From Burkholderia dolosa (GTDB lineage: Bacteria > Pseudomonadota > Gammaproteobacteria > Burkholderiales > Burkholderiaceae): DNA of 64,000 nucleotides. The stretch is from the NCBI RefSeq assembly GCF_902499135.1, contig NZ_CABVPR010000001.1, positions 124,001 to 188,000 on the forward strand. The letters are read 5' to 3'. The notes below the pieces were generated by a model. That model saw only the letters and a list, made by a program, of their open reading frames with translations. It searched no databases and was not told the DNA's origin. The position numbers and the translations under genes were made by a program. This document shows, one piece after another, positions 17,121 to 26,734 of this stretch (positions within the stretch are counted from its first letter, which is position 1; each line of letters begins with the position of its first letter).

Positions 17121-17732
17121 TCACCTCCGCTTTGGATCGGAATCCTCGCTTTCGACCCGCACGCCGTGCGCGCGCACTTCCTGCTCGAGCAGCGCTTTTG
17201 CGGCCTGCCACGCGCGGCCCGCGGACGCCGAGTCGTTGAACGCTCTCGCTTCGACCGTCGCGCCGTCGAGCAGCATCATATAAACGGTCGCCAAGCGTTT
17301 GGCAGTTTCCGGCGAAACGAGATCCGCGAGCAGTTCGGCGATCCATTCGACCATCTTGCGGCGATAACGGATCGCGACGTCCGAGATCGGCGAGTACGCC
17401 GTACCGAATTCGGCCAACGCGCGCTCGAACAGGCAGCCGGCGAATGCCGGCGTATTGAACCACGCTTCGTACCAGTCGAAGATCGTCTTCACGCGCTCGA
17501 CCGGATCGGTCACGTGCTGCAGCTGCGCGTCGATACTGCCGACGATCATGTCGTAACGCTGGATCAGCACTTCGCGGATCAGATCGTCCTTGCTCGGAAA
17601 ATGCCGGTACAGCGTCATTCGCGCGACACGGGAATCGTCGATGATCCAGTCGACGCCGACCGGATGAAAGCCGTGCTTGGAGAACAGTTCGGTAGCAGTA
17701 TCGACTACCAATTGGCGTTTGCTGGCTCGCAC
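17121..17732 (-). CDS. TetR-family transcriptional regulator
   Basis: A 203-residue TetR regulator. I chose a GTG start at 17732 because a strong AAGGAGGGAG sits just upstream and the resulting length is typical; the frame runs on to 17843 but the added 37 residues are outside the domain. The helix-turn-helix is QLVVDTATELFSKHGFHPVGVDWIIDDSRVARMTLYRHFPSKDDL. The C-terminal ligand domain has ERALAEFGTAYSPI. It may control itself and the divergent region; a perfect ACCGATCGGT palindrome lies 50 bp upstream. Confidence 0.88.
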   Translation of the reverse strand: MRASKRQLVVDTATELFSKHGFHPVGVDWIIDDSRVARMTLYRHFPSKDDLIREVLIQRYDMIVGSIDAQLQHVTDPVERVKTIFDWYEAWFNTPAFAGCLFERALAEFGTAYSPISDVAIRYRRKMVEWIAELLADLVSPETAKRLATVYMMLLDGATVEARAFNDSASAGRAWQAAKALLEQEVRAHGVRVESEDSDPKRR

Positions 17733-17785
17733 GAACGGCTCCCTCCTTGATCCTTCGACTGCACAGACTGCGCATTCTACATCGT

Positions 17786-17795
17786 ACCGATCGGT
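17786..17795. promoter_or_regulatory. Palindrome in the tetR promoter
   Basis: ACCGATCGGT is a perfect 10-bp palindrome about 55 bp upstream of the GTG start. The half-site ACCGAT recurs within the plus-strand promoter near 17878, so both could bind the same TetR dimer. Confidence 0.4.
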
Positions 17796-17862
17796 CACAT
17801 TGGATCCGGACGCGCGCGTTTCGGGATCGAGCGTCGCCCGCAATATACGGTCGTAAGTTATC

Positions 17863-17892
17863 TTGACTATTAGATAGACCGATATGTATCAT
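17863..17892 (+). promoter_or_regulatory. Sigma-70 promoter reading toward the Sel1 lipoprotein
   Basis: TTGACT (17863-17868) and TATCAT (17887-17892) with an 18-bp spacer. The region is notably AT-rich for this genome. It would give a leader of about 310 nt before the lipoprotein gene. Confidence 0.45.
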
Positions 17893-18212
17893 TTGAAACC
17901 AGAAAAAGAGGTGCCTGCTTTGGACAAGCGGGACCTGAGCCGATAAGCCGGCGGTTTCGCGTCGCTGCTATGGCGCGCGCGGTTTCGCGCGACGGAGCGA
18001 ATCGGGGGCGGCATGCGCGGGTGCGTTTCTGCGCGGTCTTCGATTTCCGCGGTTGCAGCGGCATGGCAAGACGAAAAGAGAACCTGAGAGTGCGTTGGAA
18101 CGCATGTCGGCGTCGGCGAACCATTCGCCGCGCCGCGCGCAAACCGGGTGCGCGCTCGCGGGGGTGGAAAGCGCGAAGCAGTGCGGCGCGAATAAAACGT
18201 GAGGAAAGTCCA
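17893..18212. other. Leader or gap before the Sel1 lipoprotein
   Basis: About 320 bp without a supportable gene. A 20-codon frame beginning at 17884 overlaps the -10 box and lacks a ribosome binding site. The rest is GC-rich and arginine-coding in every frame. Confidence 0.4.
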
Positions 18213-18803
18213 ATGTATCGCCGTTTAGCCGCACCGGGGCTGCTGCTGCTGTTGGCCGCGTGCGCGCAGGATCCGTCGGTCACCAGCAAGACGGTACGGA
18301 TCTGCGACGACACCGGGTGTTTCGATCGGCCCAAAGATCAGGTTTCCTACCCAAAGAAAGACGAAGCGGACGGGCACGAGGACGCGCGCATCGCCGCGCT
18401 CAAGCAGGCCGCGAAGACGCAGCCGAAGGCCGCATACGACCTCGGGCTGCGCTACTTCCGCGGCGACGGCGTGCGCCAGGACAGCTACCAGGCGCTGAAA
18501 TGGATGCGCGAGGCGGCCGAGCGCGGCGATCTGAACGCGCAGAAGGCGCTGGGCAGTTTCTACCTGTTCGGTCTGGAGGAAATGGGCTCCGATCCGCGCG
18601 AGGCGGACAAGTGGCTGTCGATCGCGGCCGCGCGCGGCGACAAGGAATCGAAGAAGCTGCTGGCGCTCGCGCGCGACGCGAAGAAGCAAGACGAAGACGA
18701 CTGGAAATGGCGCACGCAATGGCGTGACGTCTATTACGGCTACTGGTACTCGGGCTATCCGTACTACGGCGTGTGGCAGCAGACGTACTGGTACGGGTAT
18801 TGA
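18213..18803 (+). CDS. Sel1-repeat lipoprotein with aromatic-rich tail
   Basis: A 196-residue predicted lipoprotein: a short signal peptide ends in the lipobox LAAC, so Cys17 would be lipidated. Two to three Sel1 repeats follow (AAYDLGLRYFRGDGVRQDSYQALKWMREAAERGD; AQKALGSFYLFGLEEMGSDPREADKWLSIAAARGD). After a charged linker the last 35 residues are extremely rich in tyrosine and tryptophan (YYGYWYSGYPYYGVWQQ). A GAGGAAAG ribosome binding site precedes the ATG. It is followed in the same direction by a CsgG-like lipoprotein, suggesting a joint envelope role. Confidence 0.82.
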   Translation: MYRRLAAPGLLLLLAACAQDPSVTSKTVRICDDTGCFDRPKDQVSYPKKDEADGHEDARIAALKQAAKTQPKAAYDLGLRYFRGDGVRQDSYQALKWMREAAERGDLNAQKALGSFYLFGLEEMGSDPREADKWLSIAAARGDKESKKLLALARDAKKQDEDDWKWRTQWRDVYYGYWYSGYPYYGVWQQTYWYGY

Positions 18804-18924
18804 CCGGGCATTCAGCAACGGGGGCAGCCGCGGGGAGACCACCATCGCGCGCCACACCGGGGGGGCTTATCGAAGTTCGCACGAACCCATAAGCCGAACG
18901 ACGACTCTATCGATCGATAACGAC

Positions 18925-19752
18925 ATGAAGACCATTTTTTCCCAACGACTGACTCGAGGTGCGCTGGCGGCAGCGCTGTGCGCATCGGTGGCCGGCTGCG
19001 GCGGCATGGTGACGTCCGGCGGGCAGAACGCGGGCGTGACGGGAGCGGCCGCGGGCGGCACGAGTGCGGGGGCCGACACGCAGCTGCAGCGGTGCGCGTC
19101 GCCGCTGGGCACGATCGCGGTGGACGACGGGCGCAACGCGGACTGGTGGGGCCCGTTCGGCAGCGCGACGAAGGTGACGAGCATCGATCCGCTGCTGCGG
19201 CTGGCGGTGCAGCAGTCGAACTGCTTCGTGATCACGTCGCTGGGCAACCAGAAGACGGACGCGCGGCTGTCGCGCATCACGCAGCTGCAGCGCAACTCGG
19301 GCGAATACCGGGCGGGCTCGAAGCAGCAGAAGGGTCAGCGGGTGGCGGCGGACTACTACATGGAGCCGCAGATCGTGATCAGCGATTCGCCGATCGGAGG
19401 GATCGGCAGCATGATCGGCGGGCTGATCGGCAACAGCGCGGTGGCGGCGGTGGCGGGACATTTGCAGACGAAGGCGTCGGTGGTGACGCTGACGCTGTTC
19501 GACGTCCGCTCGGCGGTGCAGATCGCGGCGGCCGAGGGCAGCTCGACGGCGACGAACTACGGCGCGGCGCTGGGCGGGTTGGGCGGCGGCGTGGGCGGCG
19601 GGCTGGCGGGCTTCTCGACGACGCCGGAGGGCAAGGCGACGGTGGTGGCGTTCATCGATGCGTGGAACAAGATGGTCGTCGCGCTGCGCAGCTACAAGGC
19701 GCAGGACGTGAAGGGCGGGCTGGGCCGCGGCGGGCAGTTGCAGGTCAACTGA
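18925..19752 (+). CDS. CsgG/HfaB-like outer-membrane lipoprotein
   Basis: A 275-residue predicted lipoprotein (signal peptide with lipobox VAGC, Cys24). The mature part opens with a low-complexity Gly/Ala/Thr linker, then CASPLGTIAVDDG, LLRLAVQQSNCFVITSLGNQK and VAADYYMEPQIVI, which resemble the CsgG family, and glycine-rich amphipathic stretches (SPIGGIGSMIGGLIG; LGGLGGGVGGGLAG). CsgG-family proteins form secretion pores or help lipoprotein and curli-like assembly. No curli genes are nearby. The ribosome binding site is weak. Family call moderate. Confidence 0.65.
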   Translation: MKTIFSQRLTRGALAAALCASVAGCGGMVTSGGQNAGVTGAAAGGTSAGADTQLQRCASPLGTIAVDDGRNADWWGPFGSATKVTSIDPLLRLAVQQSNCFVITSLGNQKTDARLSRITQLQRNSGEYRAGSKQQKGQRVAADYYMEPQIVISDSPIGGIGSMIGGLIGNSAVAAVAGHLQTKASVVTLTLFDVRSAVQIAAAEGSSTATNYGAALGGLGGGVGGGLAGFSTTPEGKATVVAFIDAWNKMVVALRSYKAQDVKGGLGRGGQLQVN

Positions 19753-20108
19753 CGTTCGATGGACGGCCGGCGCCGGAGCGCCGGTCGACTTCCTGTCGGG
19801 CGAACCAGCGTGCGCGCGGTGCGATCCGCGCGTACCGGCTTCGCTGGTGGAACGCGCGACGCGCGAGCGAAGCGGTTCTTCGATGTGCGGCGCGCGGTTG
19901 CGATATCGCGTGCCTCCGGCGTGCACGACGCGTCGCGCATGCCTTTTACCGCCGGCCCGCACGCCGGCGCTTTTTTTGCTGTTCGCCGACGAAGCGGCGG
20001 ATTCGCCGTAACGCGCAGCGTGCACGTGCCAGCGATCGCCATCGGCTGTATCGGTCCGCATCGCGCGATCGGACGTCGTCACGACGGCGTTCGCCGGCCG
20101 GCCGCACG
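19753..20108. other. Intergenic region between CsgG-like gene and acdS
   Basis: No gene apparent. A GC hairpin (CCGGCGC/GCGCCGG) lies within 30 bp of the CsgG-like stop, and a stronger T-tailed terminator occurs at 19951-19977. Confidence 0.5.
19951..19977 (+). terminator. Rho-independent terminator
   Basis: GCCGGC (19951-19956) and GCCGGC (19963-19968) form a stem with a 6-nt loop, followed within two bases by seven T residues. It is oriented to end plus-strand transcription from the lipoprotein pair. Confidence 0.7.
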
Positions 20109-21125
20109 TCACCCGTTCGCGAAGATCCCCGCATACGCGCTCAACGCCGGCACGCCGCCGAGGTGCGCATACAGCACCTTCGATCCGGGCTCGAATTCGC
20201 CGCGCCGTACCTTGTCGATCATCCCGTGCATCGATTTGCCTTCGTACACGGGATCGGTCAGCACGCCTTCGAGCCGCGCGCACAGACGAATCGCGTCGAG
20301 CGTGCCGTCGTTCGGCAGCCCGTATTCCGGGCCCGCATAGCGCGTGTCGAGCACGACGTCGCGGTCGCCGATGTCGCGCCCGAGATCGACCAGCTCGGCC
20401 GTGTGCCGCGCGATCCGCGTGATCTGTTCGCGCGTGCGCTCGGGCGTCGCCGACGCATCGATGCCGATCACGCGATCCGCGCGTCCGTCGGCCGCGAAGC
20501 CGACCACCATGCCCGCCTGCGTGCTGCCCGTCACCGAGCACACGACGATGTAGTCGAACCGGAAACCGAGCTGCGCCTCCTGCGCGCGCACTTCTTCCGC
20601 GAAGCCGACGAACCCGAGGCCGCCGAGCGGATGCTCGGAGCAGCCGGCCGGAATCGGATACGGCTTGCCGCCCGCCTGCCGCACGCTCTCCATCGCTTCT
20701 TCCCAGCTGCGGCGAATGCCGATGTCGAAGCCGTCGTCGACCAGCCGCACGTCGGCGCCCATCATCCGCGACAACTGGATGTTGCCGACGCGGCCGTACA
20801 CCGGATCGTCATAGTTGACCCAGTGCTCCTGCACGAGCACGCACTTCATGCCGAGATGCGCGGCGACGGCCGCGACCTGGCGTGTCTGGTTCGACTGCAC
20901 GCCGCCGATCGACACGAGCGTGTCCGCGTGCTGCGCGAGCGCGTCGGGGACCAGATATTCGAGCTTGCGCGTCTTGTTGCCGCCGAACGCGAGGCCGCTG
21001 TTGCAGTCCTCGCGCTTCGCGTACAGCTCGACCTTGCCGCCCAGATGCGCGCTCAGGCGCTTGAGCGGCTGGATCGGCGTCGGGCCGAACGTCAGCGGAT
21101 AACGGGGGAAGCGTTGCAGGTTCAT
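20109..21125 (-). CDS. acdS: 1-aminocyclopropane-1-carboxylate (ACC) deaminase
   Basis: A 338-residue PLP enzyme that splits ACC to 2-oxobutyrate and ammonia. [24 protein letters not shown] and [24 protein letters not shown] are characteristic, with the PLP lysine in the latter. Glu295 (VYEGKS) and Leu322 (YAHLGG), the residues that separate true ACC deaminases from D-cysteine desulfhydrases, are both present at the canonical positions. It diverges from an Lrp-type gene matching AcdR. By lowering ethylene precursor in plant hosts, such enzymes mark plant-associated Burkholderia. Confidence 0.95.
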   Translation of the reverse strand: MNLQRFPRYPLTFGPTPIQPLKRLSAHLGGKVELYAKREDCNSGLAFGGNKTRKLEYLVPDALAQHADTLVSIGGVQSNQTRQVAAVAAHLGMKCVLVQEHWVNYDDPVYGRVGNIQLSRMMGADVRLVDDGFDIGIRRSWEEAMESVRQAGGKPYPIPAGCSEHPLGGLGFVGFAEEVRAQEAQLGFRFDYIVVCSVTGSTQAGMVVGFAADGRADRVIGIDASATPERTREQITRIARHTAELVDLGRDIGDRDVVLDTRYAGPEYGLPNDGTLDAIRLCARLEGVLTDPVYEGKSMHGMIDKVRRGEFEPGSKVLYAHLGGVPALSAYAGIFANG

Positions 21126-21310
21126 CGGCGTGCTCCGGAAAGCGGTGGCGGAAGGGGGCGAAGCGCGGCGGCCGGCCGCATCGTCGCTCGGGAAAATGAT
21201 AGGCAGCACCGCGCGAAATGAGCTTGCGAAATAAAACGCCGGAATCTACGTTACGTCATTGATGCCGGCATTCGGAAAAATTTCACTTCGTCGAAGAGGG
21301 AAAACACGCA

Positions 21311-21811
21311 ATGAAATTAGAACGAAACGCGGCCGCGTCCGCCGACGCCGCACCGGCGCTCGACCGCATCGACCGCGCGATCCTGCGGCAGCTGCAGCAG
21401 GACGCATCGATCTCGAACGTGAGCCTCGCCGCGAAGGTGAAGCTCAGCGCGCCCGCGTGCCTGCGGCGCGTCGAACGGCTGAAGGAAATGGGGCTGATCC
21501 GCGGGATCGTCGCGCTGCTCGATCCGAAGTCGCTCGGCGCCGGCATGCTGGTCGTGATCGGCTTCGTGCTCGACCGCTCGACGCCGGAGGCGTTCGCCGC
21601 ATTCGAGAAGGCCGCGCAAAAGGTGTCGGGATGCGTCGAATGCCATGTCGTGACCGGCGAATTCGACTACTTCATGCTCGTGCGTACGCGCGACAACGAG
21701 AGCTTCAATCGGCTGCACGCGGAACAGCTGCTGTATCTGCCGGGCGTGCGGCAAGTGCGCTCGTTCATGGTGCTGAAAGAAATCCTGTCGACGCACGCGC
21801 TGCCGTTGTAG
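21311..21811 (+). CDS. acdR: Lrp/AsnC-family regulator AcdR
   Basis: A 166-residue Lrp-family regulator with an N-terminal helix-turn-helix ([48 protein letters not shown]) and a C-terminal RAM ligand domain. A 15-residue polar extension precedes the domain. It diverges from acdS across 185 bp, exactly as AcdR does where it activates acdS in response to ACC. The intergenic region contains AT-rich segments such as AAAAATTTC near 21278 that may be binding sites. Function by family and synteny. Confidence 0.9.
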   Translation: MKLERNAAASADAAPALDRIDRAILRQLQQDASISNVSLAAKVKLSAPACLRRVERLKEMGLIRGIVALLDPKSLGAGMLVVIGFVLDRSTPEAFAAFEKAAQKVSGCVECHVVTGEFDYFMLVRTRDNESFNRLHAEQLLYLPGVRQVRSFMVLKEILSTHALPL

Positions 21812-21977
21812 CGCGCCACGTACGCCGCGGCCGCGCCGATTCCGCGCGCGGCTTCACCGTCGATACGCCGTTTGCCGCTCTTCACTATCATGCACGGACG
21901 CATTGCTTCGCCGCGTTCGCGCGAGCGAAGCGTGCCCGGATGCTGGCATGTCGCGACAACCAACCTGTGAGGGCATC

Positions 21978-23699
21978 ATGGCAAGACAGACGATGGCGGA
22001 ATACCTGGCGAAGACGCTCGCGGCCGCGGGCGTCGAACGGATCTGGGGCGTGACCGGCGACAGCCTGAACGGTCTGTCGTTCAGCCTGAGCCAGCTCGGC
22101 TCGATTCGCTGGATGCACACACGGCACGAGGAAAGCGCCGCGTTCGCGGCGGGCGCCGATGCGGCATCGACCGGGCGGCTCGCGGTATGCGCGGGCAGCT
22201 GCGGCCCCGGCAACCTGCACCTGATCAACGGGCTGTACGACTGTCACCGCAATCATCAGCCGGTGCTCGCGATCGCGGCCCATATTCCGTCGACCGAGAT
22301 CGGGCTCGGCTACTTCCAGGAAACCCACCCGCAGGAGCTGTTCCGCGAGTGCAGCCATTTCGCGGAGCTGGTGACCAATGCGTCGCAATTTCCGCGTGTG
22401 CTCGCGCGCGCGATGCGCACCGCGATCGAGGAGCGCGGCGTCGCGGTGATCGTGCTGCCCGGCGATATCGCGCTCGGCGACGGGCCGGACGAAGCGCCGT
22501 CATGGACCGAATCGGCGCCGCCGTCGATCGTGCCGGCGGACGCCGATCTCGACCGGCTCGCCGCGCTGCTCGATGCGTCCGACGCGGTCACGCTGCTGTG
22601 CGGCAGCGGCACGCAGGGCGCGCACGACGAAGTGGTCGCGCTCGCCGATACGCTCGGCGCGCCGGTCGTGCACGCACTGCGCGGCAAGCAGTTCGTCGAA
22701 TGGGGCAACCCGTTCGACGTCGGGATGACCGGGCTGATCGGATTCAGCTCCGGTTATCACGCGATGGAATCGTGCGACACGCTGCTGATGCTCGGCACCG
22801 ATTTCCCGTACCGGCCGTTCTATCCGACCGGCGCGAAGATCGTGCAGATCGACTGGAAGGGCTCGCAGCTCGGCCATCGCGCGCCGCTCGCGCTCGGTCT
22901 CGTCGGCACCGTGAAGGAAACGATCGCGGCGCTGCTGCCGCGGCTCACGCGCAAGACGCAGCGGCGCTTCCTCGAGAACGCGCTGAAGCACTACGCGGCC
23001 GCGCGCAAGAGCCTCGACGATCTCGCGGTGGCCGAGCCGCCGGGCCGCGCGATCCATCCGCAATATCTGACGAAGATCGTCGACGAAGTCGCGGCCGACG
23101 ACGCGATCTTCACGGCCGACGTCGGCACGCCGACGCTGTGGGCCGCGCGCTATCTGACGATGAACGGCAAGCGGCAGCTGCACGGTTCGTTCAATCACGG
23201 CTCGATGGCGAACGCGATGCCGCAGGCGCTCGGTGCGCAGGGCGCGCATCCGGGGCGGCAGGTCGTGTCGCTGTCCGGCGACGGCGGATTGTCGATGCTG
23301 CTCGGCGATCTGCTGAGCGCGCGCCAGCTGAATCTGCCGATCAAGGTCGTCGTGTACAACAACAGCCTGCTCGGCTTCGTGTCGATGGAGCTGAAGGCGG
23401 CCGGCTATCTCGACACGAACGTCGACCTGAGCGCGACCGATTTCGCGGCGATCGCGAAGGGCGCGGGCATCTTCAGCGTACGTGTCGAGCATTCGGAGAA
23501 CGTCGAGCACGCATTGCGCACCGCGTTCGCGCACGACGGGCCGGCGGTCGTCGACGTCGTGACGTCGAAGTACGAGCTCGCGATGCCGCCGAAGATCGAG
23601 CTCGCGCATGCGAAGGGTTTCAGCCTGTTCATGCTGCGCGCGATCCTGAGCGGACGCGGCGACGAGATTGTCGAGCTGGCGAGAACCAATCTGCGGTGA
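21978..23699 (+). CDS. poxB: Ubiquinone-dependent pyruvate dehydrogenase (pyruvate oxidase)
   Basis: A 573-residue thiamine-diphosphate and FAD enzyme, almost the same length as E. coli PoxB (572). The N-terminal domain has [14 protein letters not shown] and the TPP glutamate in [14 protein letters not shown]; the TPP motif [29 protein letters not shown] is at about residues 434-462. The C-terminus is the peripheral membrane-binding segment. It decarboxylates pyruvate to acetate and passes electrons to ubiquinone. The ATG at 21978 is chosen by homology. The 166-bp gap from acdR suggests its own promoter. Confidence 0.93.
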   Translation: MARQTMAEYLAKTLAAAGVERIWGVTGDSLNGLSFSLSQLGSIRWMHTRHEESAAFAAGADAASTGRLAVCAGSCGPGNLHLINGLYDCHRNHQPVLAIAAHIPSTEIGLGYFQETHPQELFRECSHFAELVTNASQFPRVLARAMRTAIEERGVAVIVLPGDIALGDGPDEAPSWTESAPPSIVPADADLDRLAALLDASDAVTLLCGSGTQGAHDEVVALADTLGAPVVHALRGKQFVEWGNPFDVGMTGLIGFSSGYHAMESCDTLLMLGTDFPYRPFYPTGAKIVQIDWKGSQLGHRAPLALGLVGTVKETIAALLPRLTRKTQRRFLENALKHYAAARKSLDDLAVAEPPGRAIHPQYLTKIVDEVAADDAIFTADVGTPTLWAARYLTMNGKRQLHGSFNHGSMANAMPQALGAQGAHPGRQVVSLSGDGGLSMLLGDLLSARQLNLPIKVVVYNNSLLGFVSMELKAAGYLDTNVDLSATDFAAIAKGAGIFSVRVEHSENVEHALRTAFAHDGPAVVDVVTSKYELAMPPKIELAHAKGFSLFMLRAILSGRGDEIVELARTNLR

Positions 23700-24691
23700 A
23701 CGGCGGCGGCGCGGGCGTGCGATAGCCGGCGCGCGGTGCGCCGTGGTGCCGAGTATCTGGACGGGCCGCGATTCGCCGCCGGCTTCGGGGCGGCCCGGCC
23801 CGGGTGCGGGTGCTGCCGGTTTTTCGGCGGCATCGACGTGTGCATGCCGGTCGCGCGACGGATGCTTTCGCAGCGAAACCGATGCGGACGCGGCCGGACG
23901 GTGCGCGCAAGCCGGTCCGTACCGGCGCGCAATCGTGCTGCCGGCGTGTCGACGTTCGCTGTGTCATGCGCCCGCCGCCCGCATCGAATGCTCGATCGGC
24001 CGAGCCCCGCTGCGCAACGTGCGAACGGTGGTCGCCACGGCGATTCGCTGACCCGCCGGATTCGCTTCACTGCTCCAATCGACGCGAGCGGGCGGCCGCG
24101 CCCGCTCGTCGTTGCGTTCGCCGGTGCCTCTCCTTGCCTTCCTGCCTCGCGTCGCATCGTGTCGAACCGCGCCGCGCGGCATGCCGGCCGCGCTTCCGGC
24201 TGCCGCTCCGGCACCCCCGATGTTCTGCTCCGCGACCGGGTTCCCGGGCGTACATGCCGTTTTTTCACCCCCAAGGCGTTTTTTTGCACGACATCGACGC
24301 GTAATGCGCGAAGCTGCGGACATGTCGAATCGATGAGCCGGCAGCGATCCGCTAGACCGGTCCCGTTCGCCGGCTTCGTGTGTGGATGACGCGGCGCACG
24401 AACTGCGGCCGCGCGGCGCGCCGTGAGCGTCGTGCGGCCCGTGCCACGCGGCTTCGGCTCGCGCGGCGCTCGACGGAGCCGCGCGTGATCAGGCACTGCG
24501 GCGGGCCGCGCGGCAGTCGCGTCGAGTCGTCGACGCGCGGCGCTGCTGGAGCACGCGCCGCGCGAGCGTCTGCGACGACGGGAACAGCCCTTGCTCGTTC
24601 GATCCGCCGCTGCGCGCCGTGTCTTTCTATCGGTCGACAGCGGTTTGTGCGCCGCGTCGTATGCGACGGCGCTCCTGACTACGGAGGGTCC
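23700..24691. other. Long gene-poor stretch (about 1 kb)
   Basis: Frames are open on both strands only because of high GC; their translations are arginine-, proline- and cysteine-rich, and none has a credible ribosome binding site or family motif. Short T-runs occur at 24260-24290 but without a convincing stem. This may be a decayed gene or a long leader of the gene at 24692. Confidence 0.5.
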
Positions 24692-25258
24692 ATGTACCTT
24701 ACGGAAGAAGTACGCACCGCGCGCCCCGCAAGCCGGCGCGCGCGTGCCGCGGTGCTGCCGTCGGGCCGGCAGCTCGCGCGGCAGATCATGATGACGGTTC
24801 GCGCGGCGGACGTGCTGCTGCGCCAGACCGTCCACGTGCCCGAGCGTCACGAGTGGTCGGTCGACATCGAACGCGTCGAGGCCGCCGGCGGGCCGCTTGC
24901 CGCGTGGGATTCCCACGTGACGTTCCGCATCGGCAAGACGTGTACGTCCGACGTCGATGCGAACGCGCGCGCCGCCGATCCGCAGCAGATCGCGGTCGAG
25001 ATCCGGCTGTTTCTTCCCGAGCAGGCTTATGTCGGCGAGCAGCGCATCGGCGTGTTCGGCCGGCGGCACGGCAACCGGTTCGGCGCGACGATGTCGGTGA
25101 CGGCCGGATCGCAGTGGGGCGGCCGACGCAACGAATACGTGCCGCCCGCCGTGCGGCACGTGCACGGCGATACGCTCGAAGCGCTCGTCGACACGGTCGC
25201 GGCGATCGTCAATACCGCGTTGCGCGGGGCCGGATACGGCCTCCAGGGTCATTCGTGA
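24692..25258 (+). CDS. Hypothetical protein
   Basis: A 188-residue soluble protein I do not recognise. The ATG at 24692 (MYLTEEVRTARPASRRARAAV) follows a GGAGGG ribosome binding site. The middle looks like a beta-rich domain (ESWHVTF-type strands: WSVDIERVEAA, DSHVTFRIGKTCT, AVEIRLFLPEQAYVGEQRIGVFG), and the C-terminus is a helix (DTLEALVDTVAAIVNTALRGAG). No signal peptide. It converges on a LysR gene with a strong hairpin between them. Confidence 0.65.
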   Translation: MYLTEEVRTARPASRRARAAVLPSGRQLARQIMMTVRAADVLLRQTVHVPERHEWSVDIERVEAAGGPLAAWDSHVTFRIGKTCTSDVDANARAADPQQIAVEIRLFLPEQAYVGEQRIGVFGRRHGNRFGATMSVTAGSQWGGRRNEYVPPAVRHVHGDTLEALVDTVAAIVNTALRGAGYGLQGHS

Positions 25259-25319
25259 CGCCGCAGCGGCGCAACGCAGCAGACGCTACCTTCCCGACGA
25301 ACGCAGCGGTATAGCGCCG

Positions 25320-25344
25320 GCGCGTGAAGCGTCGCTTCACGCGC
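25320..25344. terminator. Strong hairpin between convergent genes
   Basis: GCGCGTGAAGC (25320-25330) and GCTTCACGCGC (25334-25344) form a perfect 11-bp stem with a 3-nt loop. There is no T-tract, but its place between convergent stops suggests a bidirectional terminator. Confidence 0.55.
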
Positions 25345-25396
25345 GGCGCGCGGCGCACGTCACGCGCCGTGCCGATCGGCACGGGTAAATCCTCGT

Positions 25397-26272
25397 TCAA
25401 GCATCGGCCGCCTGCCCGGTCTGCCGCTGCAGATCCTCCATCAACTGTTCCGCGAGAAAGTCGCACGGCGGCCGCTTCGATTTCGTGCTGCGCGCCAGAA
25501 TCAGCTCGAGCGGCGGCAGGTCGGGCAGCCCGTGCGAACGGCCGAGCATCGACAATTGCGCGGGAATCGCGCAGCGCGCGAGCGGCGCGACCGCGAGGCC
25601 GGCCTCGACCATGCTGAGCAGCCCGAGCAGGCTCGGACTTTCATATGACGTGCGGTAGGGCACTTTCGCGCGTTCGAGGCTGCGGATCGCGTTTTCGCGC
25701 GCGACGCTGCCCGGCATGAACACCGCGATCGGCAGCGGACGCTCTTCCCACACGCGCGGCCCGTTCGTCATCGCGGCCCACGCCATCGGCTCGTGGCGGA
25801 CGAAGTCGCCGGACAATCCCTTCACGCGCGTGCCGCACACCAGATCGACCGTGCCGTCCTTCAGCAGCGGTGCGAGCGCGCTGCTCGGCAGACCGATCAC
25901 CTGGATCTCCACCTTCGGATACGTCGCGGAGAACTTCTTCAGCACCGACGGCAGCAGCGACGACGCATAGTCGTCCGGCACGCCGATCACCACCTTGCCG
26001 GTCACTTCCGGCCGCACCACGGCGGCCCATGCTTCGTCGCGCAGCGCGAGCATTCGTCTGGCGAATCCGAGCAGCACCTCGCCTTCGCGCGTCAGCACGA
26101 TGCTGCGCGGCTTGCGCACGAACAGCGGCCGTCCGATCGCGTCCTCGAGACTCTTGATCTGCATGCTCACGGCCGACTGCGAGCGGTTCACGGCTTCGGC
26201 CGCGCGGGTCATGTTGCCGGTCTCCGCAACGGCGACGACGGTCGCCAGCACGTCGTGATCGAGCATCTTCAT
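25397..26272 (-). CDS. LysR-family regulator
   Basis: A 291-residue LysR regulator: helix-turn-helix ETGNMTRAAEAVNRSQSAVSMQIKSLEDAIGRPLFVRKPRSIVLT, then a periplasmic-binding-like effector domain (VVIGVPDDYASSLLPSVLKKFSATYPKVEIQVIG). It is divergent from the small acidic ORF at 26497, its only obvious neighbour target. The AT-rich promoter (26290-26340) contains several T-N11-A candidates. Effector unknown. Confidence 0.88.
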   Translation of the reverse strand: MKMLDHDVLATVVAVAETGNMTRAAEAVNRSQSAVSMQIKSLEDAIGRPLFVRKPRSIVLTREGEVLLGFARRMLALRDEAWAAVVRPEVTGKVVIGVPDDYASSLLPSVLKKFSATYPKVEIQVIGLPSSALAPLLKDGTVDLVCGTRVKGLSGDFVRHEPMAWAAMTNGPRVWEERPLPIAVFMPGSVARENAIRSLERAKVPYRTSYESPSLLGLLSMVEAGLAVAPLARCAIPAQLSMLGRSHGLPDLPPLELILARSTKSKRPPCDFLAEQLMEDLQRQTGQAADA

Positions 26273-26496
26273 CGGTATCAGAAAAGCTGAAGGTAACGAT
26301 CAGCATTATGCGTTTTTATTGTTGATATGTGTCTGCCATAGTCGAATCACGCCGGCTTGTACGGCATACCGAATCGAACCGGAAGAGTGGTGTATCGATC
26401 ATCCGTTGCGCGCCGAGGCCGCGCACGACGCGGTGCCCGTGCGCGCGGCGGCGCTGAAGCAGGCAAGTTGAAACGTCGCATATCGAAGGAGTGGAG

Positions 26497-26697
26497 ATGA
26501 CTTTTACGCAAACGCAGCCGGAGTTTTTCAGCGACGTCGACGCGTTCGACGAACCGACGTGGGACGACGCAGGCGCGCCGGAAGCGCCGCGCGTGACTTC
26601 ATATCGGGCGGTGCTGCAGGAGCCGATGACGTCGCTCGTCGGAAATGCGATCGACCGGCCGGATATCGCTGCGGTCGCGATTCTCGGGTACAACTGA
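26497..26697 (+). CDS. Small acidic ORF of unknown function
   Basis: A 66-residue peptide. The ATG at 26497 is preceded by GAAGGAGTGGAG, an excellent ribosome binding site; an in-frame GTG at 26491 overlaps that site and is less likely. The N-terminal half is acidic (FFSDVDAFDEPTWDDAGAPE) and the C-terminal half hydrophobic (SLVGNAIDRPDIAAVAILGYN). It sits alone between two LysR genes, divergent from the first. No homology recognised; it resembles a small leader-type or regulatory peptide but has no modification enzymes beside it. Confidence 0.55.
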   Translation: MTFTQTQPEFFSDVDAFDEPTWDDAGAPEAPRVTSYRAVLQEPMTSLVGNAIDRPDIAAVAILGYN

Positions 26698-26734
26698 CGC
26701 GGGCTCGAAAGCGATCTGCCGTCGCGCCCCCAAA

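Noticed and set aside
17884-17946. 20-codon frame starting in the promoter before the Sel1 lipoprotein
   Set aside because: Its ATG lies inside the predicted -10 box, and it lacks a ribosome binding site.
23405-25252. Very long minus-strand open frame antisense to poxB and beyond
   Set aside because: Arginine/proline-rich translation, no ribosome binding site and no motif; explained by GC-rich third positions of poxB on the other strand.
26497-26697. Small acidic ORF considered as a RiPP (lasso-type) precursor
   Set aside because: No cyclase, protease or transporter genes nearby, and no fitting leader/core pattern; kept only as an unknown small gene.
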